From: Marinilabilia sp046483585
Lineage (GTDB): Bacteria; Bacteroidota; Bacteroidia; Bacteroidales; Marinilabiliaceae
Reading direction: 5' to 3'
Assembly (NCBI GenBank): GCA_046483585.1
Contig: JAWOCV010000117.1
Coordinates: forward strand, 1 to 64,000
Length of the DNA stretch: 64,000 nt
Position 1 is the first letter of the stretch, and each line of letters starts with the position of its first letter. The notes below the pieces were generated by a model. That model had not been told where the DNA came from and did no database searches. It was given only the letters and a program-made list of their open reading frames with translations. This document shows positions 7,292 through 15,093 of this stretch, in pieces. The position numbers were made by a program, and so were the translations under genes.

Positions 7292-8683
7292 ATGATTTAC
7301 TCAGGAAAACCGGACCGGTTATTAATCCTTCTCTTAATGGTTGTTTGGGCGGGGTGTTCGCCAAAATCAACTGATGTGGTCTCGCCCGTCAGTGAAATGG
7401 AATCTTTTCAATCAGATGGAGAATTTGATGTGCCCGATCGTTGGTGGACGGTTTTTAATGATTCTCGTCTGAATGACCTGGTCGACAGTGCCCTGATCAA
7501 TAATATGGACCTGCAGACAGCCTGGTACCGGCTTCGTGAAGCACAAGCCATTGAAGACAGAGCATCATCTTCTTTCTTCCCCTCTATCGGGGGTGATGCC
7601 CGGGCAGAATCCCGTGAACCAGGGTCAGAAAACAGGGAGAACAATCAATTTCAACTCGGCCTGAGTGCTGAATATGAAGTTGACCTGTGGGGACGTGTGC
7701 ATTCGGCCGTGGAGGCTGAGCGTGCCAGAGCTCAGGCTTCATGGCTTGATTATGAAGCGGCCGCTTTATCGCTTTCGGCAGAGATCGTTAATACCTGGTA
7801 CGAGCTTATTGAGGCCCGCAATCAGATAGACATTGCTGCCCAGCAGGTGGAGACCAATGCCCGGGTACTGGAGCTTGTGAAAGCCCGCTTTGAAAAAGGA
7901 CAGGGGCGAAGGGTCAATATTCTTCGTCAGGAACAATTGCTTGAGGCCACCCGGGCACAAAAAATTGCAGCAGAATCGCGGGAGGAGGTTTTGCAGCATC
8001 AACTGGCTGTGCTTTTGGGTCGTCCGCCCGGTCAGACCGTGGAAGTGGAAACCGGAGATATGCCCGGGATGCCCCCTTTACCAGGGACAGGACTGCCTGT
8101 TGAGCTTGTTCGTCGTCGCCCCGATGTTCAAAGAGCTTTTGAATTGGTGCGTGCCGCTGATCAGGATATGGCCTCAGCCATCAGTAATCAGTATCCGCGT
8201 CTGAACCTTTCTGCCTCTTTTTCCACTTCTGCTGATGAAGCGGGCGATCTGTTTGACAGCTGGGTCCGGTCTTTTGCCGGGAATCTGTTTGCGCCACTTT
8301 TTTATGGAGGAGAACTAAGGGCTGAAGTGGATCGTGCCGATGCGGTCAGAAATCAACGCATTTATCAATATGGGCAAACGGTTTTGACAGCATTTCAGGA
8401 GGTGGAAGATGCTTTGGTGAGGGAAAAAAAACAGTTGCAAAGCATTGAAAGCATTGAAAAACAATTAGAGCTGGCACGGGAATCCAATGAACAAATACGT
8501 GTAGCCTATTTCAATGGCATCGGGAATTATCTCGATGTATTGACTGCCCTGGATGAAGAACAACAGCTTCAGCGCGATCTCCTGTCCGAAAAACTTACGT
8601 TGCTGGAGTATCGCATTGCATTATACCGGGCTTTGGCTGGTGGTTTTGAAATACCTTCTGATGAAGAGGGTGAGCAGCCTTAA
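7292..8683 (+). CDS. Outer-membrane efflux lipoprotein (TolC/NodT/OprM family)
   Basis: Outer-membrane channel of a tripartite efflux pump. The N-terminus has a lipoprotein signal ending VVWAGC, so Cys22 would be acylated. The mature part starts with the NodT-type DRWWTVFNDSRLNDLV block (OprM usually: W...F.D..L..L), then two OEP repeats with the ALGRP-like LLGRPPGQTVE and IPVELVRRRPDV-type signature (LPVELVRRRPDVQRAFELV) and RLNLSASFSTS. I choose the ATG at 7292, because the TTG two codons upstream is less likely. A membrane fusion protein gene follows after 94 bp, but no inner-membrane permease does. Confidence 0.93.
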   Translation: MIYSGKPDRLLILLLMVVWAGCSPKSTDVVSPVSEMESFQSDGEFDVPDRWWTVFNDSRLNDLVDSALINNMDLQTAWYRLREAQAIEDRASSSFFPSIGGDARAESREPGSENRENNQFQLGLSAEYEVDLWGRVHSAVEAERARAQASWLDYEAAALSLSAEIVNTWYELIEARNQIDIAAQQVETNARVLELVKARFEKGQGRRVNILRQEQLLEATRAQKIAAESREEVLQHQLAVLLGRPPGQTVEVETGDMPGMPPLPGTGLPVELVRRRPDVQRAFELVRAADQDMASAISNQYPRLNLSASFSTSADEAGDLFDSWVRSFAGNLFAPLFYGGELRAEVDRADAVRNQRIYQYGQTVLTAFQEVEDALVREKKQLQSIESIEKQLELARESNEQIRVAYFNGIGNYLDVLTALDEEQQLQRDLLSEKLTLLEYRIALYRALAGGFEIPSDEEGEQP

Positions 8684-8777
8684 GCTTTTATCTGATCCCT
8701 TTTGTCAGGTGAGGGAGAAAAATGCCATCCGGTAATACAATATTTTGAATGTGACTTGATAATCAAAACCAGATCAG

Positions 8778-9941
8778 ATGTATAAAAGAAAGACCTTTAT
8801 TATATCATTACTAATTCTGGCAGGTGCTGCATTGGTTGTGGTCCTTATTTTTCTTACCGAGCCCACTGCTTCCCGTGAAGGTGCGACCAAAGAGACCGCT
8901 ATGCTGGTAGATGTCACAACCGTTAAGCGGGATGATCACAGACCTGTGATTGTTTCTACAGGTACTGTGAGACCGGTCCGTGAGGTCATGTTAAGTCCCC
9001 GTGTCGGAGGAGAAGTGATCCGGCGTTCCCGTGGTTTTAATCCCGGAGAGACTGTAGAAAAAGGTGATCTTCTGTTGCAGATTGATCCCTCTGATTTCAA
9101 AAATACTCTTCAGCTTCGGGAGAGCGACCTTCAACAAGCTTTGGCTGAACTGGACATTGAAAAGGGACAGCAGGAGGTGGCACGTCTCGACTTTCAGCAA
9201 TCCGAAGCACAATTATCAGAGGAAAACCGTGATCTGGTTCTTCGTATTCCCCAGCTTAATTCGGCCGAGTCGGAAGTTGCATCGGCCCGGGCTGCCGTCG
9301 AACAGGCTCAGCTTGATCTGGACCGTACCAGCATCAAGGCTCCTTTCGATGCCCAAATACTAAGCCGGAATGTGGATGTGGGCTCCCAGGTGTCTCCGGG
9401 CGATGAACTGGCAAGGTTGGTTGGAACTGAGTATTATTGGGTGGAAGCAACGGTTCCTCAGGCCCAGGTGCAATGGCTTTCTTTTTCCGGAAGGGATGAA
9501 GATGAAGGTTCAGAGGTGAAGGTGCAAAACAGGAATGCCTGGGAGGAAGATGTTTATCGAACGGGCCATTTGGATAAAATGGTTGGAGAACTGGAAGATC
9601 AGACCCGCTTTGTCCGCGTTCTTGTCCGGGTAGATGATCCGCTTGGGGTTCAGAACGACTCCGTTGACAAGCCGGCTATGATGCTCGGCTCCTTTGTGGA
9701 AACCAGAATACATGGGCGTGAGATCGGGAATGTCATTCGCCTTAGCCGGGATTATGTGCGAAAAAATCAAACCGTTTGGGTTATGGCAGATGAGAAACTT
9801 GAGATAAGAGAGGTGGACATTGTACTCAGTGATGCTGAATATGCTTATATACGGGAGGGACTTGAGGATAACGAAAAGGTTGTGACCACCAATCTTGCTA
9901 CCGTGGTGGAGGGATCTCCTTTGCGACTGGAAGAGGAATAA
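8778..9941 (+). CDS. Efflux RND-type periplasmic adaptor (membrane fusion protein)
   Basis: Links an inner-membrane pump to the outer-membrane channel. One membrane anchor (residues 7-27) is followed by the barrel-sandwich (lipoyl-like) half-domain (VSTGTVRPVREVMLSPRVGG, then VEKGDLLLQIDP), an alpha-helical coiled-coil hairpin (about 112-180), the second lipoyl half (IKAPFDAQILSRNVDVGSQV) and beta-barrel and membrane-proximal domains. The architecture is that of the HlyD_D23/RND adaptor group. It is probably co-transcribed with the channel gene. The usual RND permease gene is absent downstream; a repeat-rich 628-bp gap and lipA follow instead. Confidence 0.92.
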   Translation: MYKRKTFIISLLILAGAALVVVLIFLTEPTASREGATKETAMLVDVTTVKRDDHRPVIVSTGTVRPVREVMLSPRVGGEVIRRSRGFNPGETVEKGDLLLQIDPSDFKNTLQLRESDLQQALAELDIEKGQQEVARLDFQQSEAQLSEENRDLVLRIPQLNSAESEVASARAAVEQAQLDLDRTSIKAPFDAQILSRNVDVGSQVSPGDELARLVGTEYYWVEATVPQAQVQWLSFSGRDEDEGSEVKVQNRNAWEEDVYRTGHLDKMVGELEDQTRFVRVLVRVDDPLGVQNDSVDKPAMMLGSFVETRIHGREIGNVIRLSRDYVRKNQTVWVMADEKLEIREVDIVLSDAEYAYIREGLEDNEKVVTTNLATVVEGSPLRLEEE

Positions 9942-10019
9942 ATCCGATGATCCGGAATGGTTTTTTCCGATGAAACTTGCATAACCATCAAGGTCTCAAA
10001 AGAACATGTAAATGTTGAT

Positions 10020-10341
10020 GAATGCAAGCCTGCCTGGCGGGTTATGAAACAGAAACATTCTGGATTTTTGATGTTAAAACATTAAAATTGATGGTTCCAT
10101 ATACATAAAACGTCAGGCAGGCCTGCCTGCCGGGTTGATGCAACAAAGATCCTGATTTCTGAGGAAAATTCTTTGGAACACATGGATTCTTTTTCATAAA
10201 ACGTCAGGCAGGTTCCATTCGACCAAATACTTAGATTAATTATTTACGAATGAAAAAAAGCTTCTACTGAATCTTAGTCATTGTCGGCGACAGGGATTAT
10301 TTATGAAACAGAGTTCGACAAAGTCAATAATCCGGGTTAAA
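10020..10341 (+). repeat. Composite MITE-like intergenic repeat (copy downstream of the efflux pair)
   Basis: Non-coding. Bases 10142-10223 match 49460-49542 with only a couple of differences. Bases 10257-10339, ending ATTATTTATGAAACAGAGTT and GTCAATAATCCGGGTTA, match 49617-49699 and in part 18772-18830. GCCTGCCTG/CAGGCAGGC palindromes punctuate it (10029-10040, 10112-10132, 10203-10213). Compared with the 49.2-49.7 kb copy it lacks the left terminal repeat. The gap 9942-10569 contains no gene. Confidence 0.8.
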
Positions 10342-10451
10342 AACCAATTCGCGAGAATCATTGTTATTTAAAATCATTTTACTTAACATTGCACCCTTAC
10401 TGGAAAGAAAAATAGTGGTAAAAACTGATTTTGCCGTTCACTTATTCTTTG

Positions 10452-10541
10452 TCTTTTCCGGTTGCCGGGAGAAAAAGTGCTGCCGGACAGGCTGAGAGTA
10501 CAGGGTTCTTGCCGTATTTGAACTGTTTGCGACGGGAAGGG
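10452..10541 (+). promoter_or_regulatory. TPP-riboswitch-like leader lacking the P5 arm
   Basis: Upstream of lipA the conserved blocks of a thiamin-pyrophosphate (THI-box) aptamer occur in order: CGGTTGCC (10459-10466, cf. GGGGUGCC), GGCTGAGA (10490-10497), GCCG then TTTGAACTG (10511-10525), and GCGACGGGAA (10529-10538, cf. GCGUAGGGAA). Pairings are possible for P1 (10453-10458 with 10535-10540), P2 (10459-10462 with 10511-10514) and P3 (10464-10466 with 10490-10492). Only TTT separates the GAACTG and GCG blocks, where a normal aptamer has the P4/P5 arm with its GGAUAAUxCC loop that holds the pyrophosphate side. It ends 29 bp before the lipA start. It is either a decayed riboswitch or a variant. 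Confidence 0.45.
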
Positions 10542-10569
10542 TTTTCTATGAATCAAAAGACATCTGACC

Positions 10570-11436
10570 ATGGAAAGAAATATAAAACGTGAGAAAAAAC
10601 CTGCATGGCTTAAAATACAATTGCCTGATACAGGGGAATACCACTGGATGAATAAAACCATACGGGATCATAAACTGCATACCATCTGCACCAGTGGAAA
10701 ATGTCCGAATTCGGCTGAATGCTGGGGAAACGGAACCGCCACTTTCATGATACTGGGGGATATTTGCACACGTTCCTGTAAATTTTGTAATGTCAAAACC
10801 GGCAAACCTGAAGCGGTCGATTTTAAAGAGCCTTTTCGCATTGCCAGGTCTATTCAGATATTGAAATTGAAACATGCCGTGATCACTTCTGTCGACCGTG
10901 ATGATCTGGAAGATGGGGGAGCGGGAATATGGACTTCTACCATTCGTAAAGTGAAAGAGATGAATCCCGGCATCACGCAGGAAGTCCTGATCCCTGATTT
11001 CAACGGGCTTAAGCATCTGCTTCAACAGGTGATCGATGCCGGACCCGAAGTGGTCAGCCACAACCTGGAGACGGTAAGACGGCTGACGCCACAGATCCGG
11101 AGTAAAGCCAAATATGATCTCAGTCTCAAAGTGCTGAAATACATTGCCTCTTCAGGGCAGGTGGTTCCCAAATCAGGTATTATGGTTGGATTGGGTGAAA
11201 CACCCGAAGAGGTTTTCGAAACCATGGACGACCTGATCGGGGCCGGTGTGAAAGTCTTTACCATCGGTCAGTATCTGCAACCTTCCTCCAATCACCTGCC
11301 GGTGCAGGAATATATCACGCCCGAGCAATTTGCCGTTTACAAAAAGGAGGGGTTACGAAAAGGTTTTAAATATGTGGAGAGTGGCCCGCTGGTGCGGTCG
11401 TCATATCATGCCGAAAAACATATTAACGCGTTTTGA
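10570..11436 (+). CDS. lipA: Lipoyl synthase
   Basis: Radical SAM enzyme that inserts two sulfur atoms into protein-bound octanoate to make the lipoyl cofactor of PDH, OGDH and the glycine cleavage system. The auxiliary cluster motif is C40-x4-C45-x5-C51 and the radical SAM motif C66-TRS-C70-KF-C73. The conserved C-terminal RSSYHA (serine ligand of the auxiliary cluster) is present. 288 residues is normal. lipB follows after 3 bp, so the two are one operon. The leader resembles a TPP aptamer without P5; whether thiamin status affects lipA is unproven, although TPP and lipoate serve the same dehydrogenase complexes. Confidence 0.97.
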   Translation: MERNIKREKKPAWLKIQLPDTGEYHWMNKTIRDHKLHTICTSGKCPNSAECWGNGTATFMILGDICTRSCKFCNVKTGKPEAVDFKEPFRIARSIQILKLKHAVITSVDRDDLEDGGAGIWTSTIRKVKEMNPGITQEVLIPDFNGLKHLLQQVIDAGPEVVSHNLETVRRLTPQIRSKAKYDLSLKVLKYIASSGQVVPKSGIMVGLGETPEEVFETMDDLIGAGVKVFTIGQYLQPSSNHLPVQEYITPEQFAVYKKEGLRKGFKYVESGPLVRSSYHAEKHINAF

Positions 11437-11439
11437 TTT

Positions 11440-12147
11440 ATGCAACAGGCAAGCACCATATTTGAAGATATAGGACAAATCGATTACAAAGAGGCCTGGG
11501 ATTATCAGGAGAAACAGTTTAACCGGATTGTTGATGCCAAGCTTTTTAATCGCGATCATTCTGGAAATCCCCGGTCAGCAGAACACCATCTGATCTTTTG
11601 TGAGCATCCGCATGTGTATACTCTCGGGAAAAGTGGCCAGGCCAATAATTTGCTGATCAGGGATGATTTCCTGAAAAAGATTAATGCCACTTTCTATAAG
11701 ATCAACAGGGGGGGTGATATTACTTATCATGGTCCGGGACAGATCGTGGGTTACCCCATCTTTGACCTCGAACAGATGGAGCTTGGGGTAAGAGAATACA
11801 TCTCTCGTCTGGAAGATGCGATCATTTCAGCGCTGGGCCGTTACGGCATTTCGGGTGAACGCCTTGACGGATCAACGGGTGTCTGGTTGGAACCTTCAAC
11901 CCCCCGGTCACGTAAAATATGTGCCATAGGCGTAAGGGCCAGTCGTTACGTTACCATGCACGGGTTTGCCCTGAATGTTAATACCGACCTCACGTATTTC
12001 AGCCATATTAATCCCTGCGGGTTTATCGATAAAGGGGTTACCTCGATGGAAAAAGAACTTGGCGAAAAGGTCAATCAGGAAGATGTAAAAATTATCCTGA
12101 AAGAGGAATTGAAAAACGTTTTTGGGCTGGATTTTGTTAGATCCTGA
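11440..12147 (+). CDS. lipB: Octanoyl-ACP:protein N-octanoyltransferase
   Basis: Transfers octanoate from ACP to the lipoyl domains, providing the substrate of LipA. The BPL_LplA_LipB fold shows RGGDITYHGPGQ (90-101), catalytic Lys159 in RKICAIGVRAS, the HGFALNVN segment, and catalytic Cys193 in NPCG. Length (235) fits. It starts 3 bp after lipA. The pair covers the endogenous lipoate route; no LplA salvage ligase is in the window. Confidence 0.96.
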   Translation: MQQASTIFEDIGQIDYKEAWDYQEKQFNRIVDAKLFNRDHSGNPRSAEHHLIFCEHPHVYTLGKSGQANNLLIRDDFLKKINATFYKINRGGDITYHGPGQIVGYPIFDLEQMELGVREYISRLEDAIISALGRYGISGERLDGSTGVWLEPSTPRSRKICAIGVRASRYVTMHGFALNVNTDLTYFSHINPCGFIDKGVTSMEKELGEKVNQEDVKIILKEELKNVFGLDFVRS

Positions 12148-12229
12148 ACAAGTTTCCTGACACCTCTTTTGAGAAAAAACCAGGAATCAGACACAAAAAA
12201 CTAACATCTCAAAGGTGAGGATGGGAAAA

Positions 12230-13945
12230 ATGGAAAAATCATGGCAAATAAAAAGTTCTCCGGATGCAGAGACCGAGTCAGGTCTTTCTGCTTTTGATGA
12301 TATCGGACCGATACTTGGAAAGCTGCTTGCCATGCGTGGCGTCAAGAATGCTGATGAGGCCCGCGCTTTTTTCAGTCCGCGCCTTGAAGATCTGCATGAT
12401 CCTTTTCTGATGAAGGATATGCATGAAGGTGTAGAACGACTCAGTGAAGCCATTCGAAAACAAGAAAATATCTTGATATATGGCGATTATGATGTTGACG
12501 GCACGACCAGTGTTGCCCTGGTTTACTCTTTTCTGAAGCAGTTTCATCCCAATATTGATTATTATATCCCCGACCGGTATGAAGAGGGGTACGGTATTTC
12601 GTACAAAGGCGTGGATTTCGCCGTTTCCCGGAATATTTCGCTTGTTATTGTCCTTGATTGCGGAATCAAGGCCGCCGATAAAATAGAATATGCCCGGAGT
12701 AAAGGGGTGGAATTCATTATCTGTGATCATCACACGCCGGGCGATGTGTTGCCGCATGCCACGGCCTGTCTTGATCCCAAACGGCCCGACTGTCCGTACC
12801 CCGAGAAAGAGCTGTCGGGATGTGGTGTGGGGTTTAAATTTCTTCAGGCTTTTTGTGAGCGCAATGATATTGCGCCCGGCCGCTTGCATAAATATCTCGA
12901 TCTTGTGGCCGTCAGTATTGCCTCAGATATTGTGCCTGTTACCGGAGAAAACCGGATCCTGGCTGAATTTGGTCTCATTAAGCTGAATGAAAATCCCGGG
13001 ACGGGCCTGAAAAGCATTATTGAAGTTTCCGGGATGAATGGCAAACAACTCACTATAACCGATGTGGTTTTTAAAATAGGTCCCCGAATCAATGCTGCCG
13101 GCCGTGTGGAGTCGGGGAAAGATGCCGTCGCTTTGTTGGTGAGCGATGATGAGAACAAAGCTTTTGGGATGAGTCGTACCATTAATGCTTGCAATGAAAC
13201 ACGCAAGGATCTGGACCGCAACATCACCCATGAAGCCCTTCAGCTTATCGCTGCCGACCAGGCACAGAAGGACCGGAAAACAACGGTTATCTTTCAGCCC
13301 GAATGGCATAAAGGAGTCATCGGGATTGTCGCTTCAAGGCTCACCGAAACCTACTATAAACCCACCGTCGTTTTGACTTCCTCCAAGGGCCTTGTGACAG
13401 GTTCGGCCCGTTCAGTGGACGGATTTGACCTATACAAAGCCATTGAAGCTTGTCAGGACCTTCTAGAAAATTTTGGAGGGCATACCTATGCCGCTGGGTT
13501 CACTCTGCGACCCGAAAATATTACGGCCTTTGCCGATAGGTTTGAAAAAGTCGTTTCCGGTTCCATAAAACCAGAGCAGATGGTGCCTCAGATCGAAGTG
13601 GATGCTGAGATCAGCCTGGGAGATATTACCAATCAGTTTTTCGAAAAACTGAAACGCTTTCAGCCCTATGGCCCCGGGAATCCGAAGCCTGTGTTTATCA
13701 CCCGTAGTGTCTATGATTTCGGTACCAGCAAGGTTGTGGGAAAGGACAAAGAGCACCTGAAGCTTGAGTTGATTGAAAGCACCTCCCCAAAGATCATCAA
13801 GGGAATAGCCTTCGGAAAGGGACACTTGATCCGGAAGATCAAGGAGTCCCAGCCCTTTGATATTTGCTATACCATAGAAGAAAATCCTTATGAAAGACAC
13901 TTGCCGCTTCAATTGATGATCAGGGATTTTAAATTCCCGGAGTGA
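12230..13945 (+). CDS. recJ: Single-stranded-DNA-specific exonuclease RecJ
   Basis: 5'-3' ssDNA exonuclease used in recombination and mismatch/base-excision repair. The DHH phosphoesterase motifs are DYDVDGTTS (about 86-94), VLDCG and CDHH. GPRINAAGR follows, then the DHHA1 part (VTGSARSVDGFDLYKAI, GGHTYAAGF) and a C-terminal OB-like domain with RFQPYGPGNPKPVF. About 571 residues is usual. Three in-frame starts exist: GTG 12215, ATG 12221 and ATG 12230. I prefer 12230 because M-x-K-x-W is the typical N-terminus of RecJ homologues. It lies 82 bp after lipB and may be read through from it. Confidence 0.95.
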   Translation: MEKSWQIKSSPDAETESGLSAFDDIGPILGKLLAMRGVKNADEARAFFSPRLEDLHDPFLMKDMHEGVERLSEAIRKQENILIYGDYDVDGTTSVALVYSFLKQFHPNIDYYIPDRYEEGYGISYKGVDFAVSRNISLVIVLDCGIKAADKIEYARSKGVEFIICDHHTPGDVLPHATACLDPKRPDCPYPEKELSGCGVGFKFLQAFCERNDIAPGRLHKYLDLVAVSIASDIVPVTGENRILAEFGLIKLNENPGTGLKSIIEVSGMNGKQLTITDVVFKIGPRINAAGRVESGKDAVALLVSDDENKAFGMSRTINACNETRKDLDRNITHEALQLIAADQAQKDRKTTVIFQPEWHKGVIGIVASRLTETYYKPTVVLTSSKGLVTGSARSVDGFDLYKAIEACQDLLENFGGHTYAAGFTLRPENITAFADRFEKVVSGSIKPEQMVPQIEVDAEISLGDITNQFFEKLKRFQPYGPGNPKPVFITRSVYDFGTSKVVGKDKEHLKLELIESTSPKIIKGIAFGKGHLIRKIKESQPFDICYTIEENPYERHLPLQLMIRDFKFPE

Positions 13946-14138
13946 TATCTTCACCCTTTGCGGAAGACCGGATAAGAAAAAATGACTACCCTGAAAACAA
14001 TCTTACGTCTTGAACAGACCTGGTTTGATGGAAGGGTTTTTCTGTAATGATCAAATTGGGCTTGAATTTCCCCTGGATAGCTGTGCCTTTTTCACATTAA
14101 TCATTTATATTTGTAAAAACAAAAAAAAGCTGATAACT

Positions 14139-14978
14139 ATGAGAAATGTGTTTAGCCAATCACTTATTGTTGTTTTGTCTTTAGCCTTGATTTTTCCAGC
14201 CTGCCAAACAGGGCAGAAAAAAGATGATCAGGGGGATGATAAAAAATCAGAAACCGCTCCGAGGATAGAGAAGGAAGAGGTAGAAGAAGATGTGCGGGAA
14301 TTTGTGTATCCATTGCCTACGACATTTGAAGTGACAGAGATGCTCAACCGGATCGGGGCTTCATATATTTTGACATTGTCCAATCCTGCTGATAATGTTG
14401 AAAAATATTTGACAGAGAAGAAGCAAGCCCTTAATCTTGGCGTATATGGGGCCGATCTCAGTTATGCCAGTACTTATAACCAGAAGCAACCAACCATGGA
14501 CTACATGGAGGCCTCAAAGAAACTCGTGGATGCCCTGAATATGTCAACAGCCCTTCCTTCAGATATATTGGAGCAGATAGAGGAAAACCAGGATGATAAG
14601 GACAAACTGGTCGAGATCATCACCAATACTTTTTATGATACTTATGACCATCTGAATGTTAACGGCAGGGGTGCCGTGTCCATGCTCGTACTGGCCGGAA
14701 GCTGGGTGGAGGCATTGTACATCACCACCAATATTTCCGAAGATACCTATCAGAACAAAGAAATGGTAAGGATCGTCATGCAACAGAAATCGTCCCTGAA
14801 CAAGTTGCTGGACCTGATGGAAGCTCACAAGGACGACGAGGCTGTGAGTGAAGTGATGGGTCAACTTGAACCTCTGGCAGAAGTTTACAATGAAGTGGAA
14901 GATACCTCTATTTCGGAACGGCAGATGAATACCATCATCGAAGAGGTGACCAAAGTGAGGGAAGATTTTGTAGAGTAG
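14139..14978 (+). CDS. Putative lipoprotein of unknown function
   Basis: The start at 14139 gives a clean signal peptide (MRNVFSQSLIVVLSLALIFPAC); the frame is open further upstream to 14010 but lacks any export signal there. The mature 257-residue protein begins with a charged, low-complexity linker (KKDDQGDDKK, EKEEVEEDV) and is otherwise alpha-helical (for example YLTEKKQALNLGVYGADLSY, MSTALPSDILEQIEENQDD). The pattern of conserved-looking helices resembles uncharacterised Bacteroidota lipoproteins, but I recognise no family. It is followed directly by a terminator. Confidence 0.75.
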   Translation: MRNVFSQSLIVVLSLALIFPACQTGQKKDDQGDDKKSETAPRIEKEEVEEDVREFVYPLPTTFEVTEMLNRIGASYILTLSNPADNVEKYLTEKKQALNLGVYGADLSYASTYNQKQPTMDYMEASKKLVDALNMSTALPSDILEQIEENQDDKDKLVEIITNTFYDTYDHLNVNGRGAVSMLVLAGSWVEALYITTNISEDTYQNKEMVRIVMQQKSSLNKLLDLMEAHKDDEAVSEVMGQLEPLAEVYNEVEDTSISERQMNTIIEEVTKVREDFVE

Positions 14979-15013
14979 ATTGAACCATAGACAATTTCCC
15001 AAAAAAGTAGCTT

Positions 15014-15050
15014 AAAAAGCCATCCGGACTTTGTCATGGGTGGCTTTTTT
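15014..15050 (+). terminator. Terminator after the lipoprotein gene
   Basis: AAAAAGCCATCC (15014-15025) pairs with GGGTGGCTTTTT (15038-15049) with one G-U pair and a 12-nt loop, ending in six T residues. A TTG codon at 15031 inside this hairpin opens the ABC transporter frame but cannot be the real start. Confidence 0.85.
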
Positions 15051-15093
15051 ACAATTCCCCGGTCTTGTTGAATTTTCGGAAAACCGAGCATAC

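Noticed and set aside
9942..10569. Remnant of an RND permease gene
   Set aside because: All three forward frames are full of stops and show no RND motif; only repeats and the lipA leader are visible.
10548..10593. Short leader peptide starting ATG 10548 before lipA
   Set aside because: The 14-codon frame overlaps the lipA start out of frame and has no attenuator-like codon run or conservation evidence.
14010..14138. Longer N-terminus of the lipoprotein at 14139
   Set aside because: The extension would bury the signal peptide in the interior; the lipoprotein signal begins exactly at 14139.
15031..15093. TTG start of the ABC transporter
   Set aside because: It lies inside the hairpin of the upstream terminator, and an ATG at 15094 gives a normal start.
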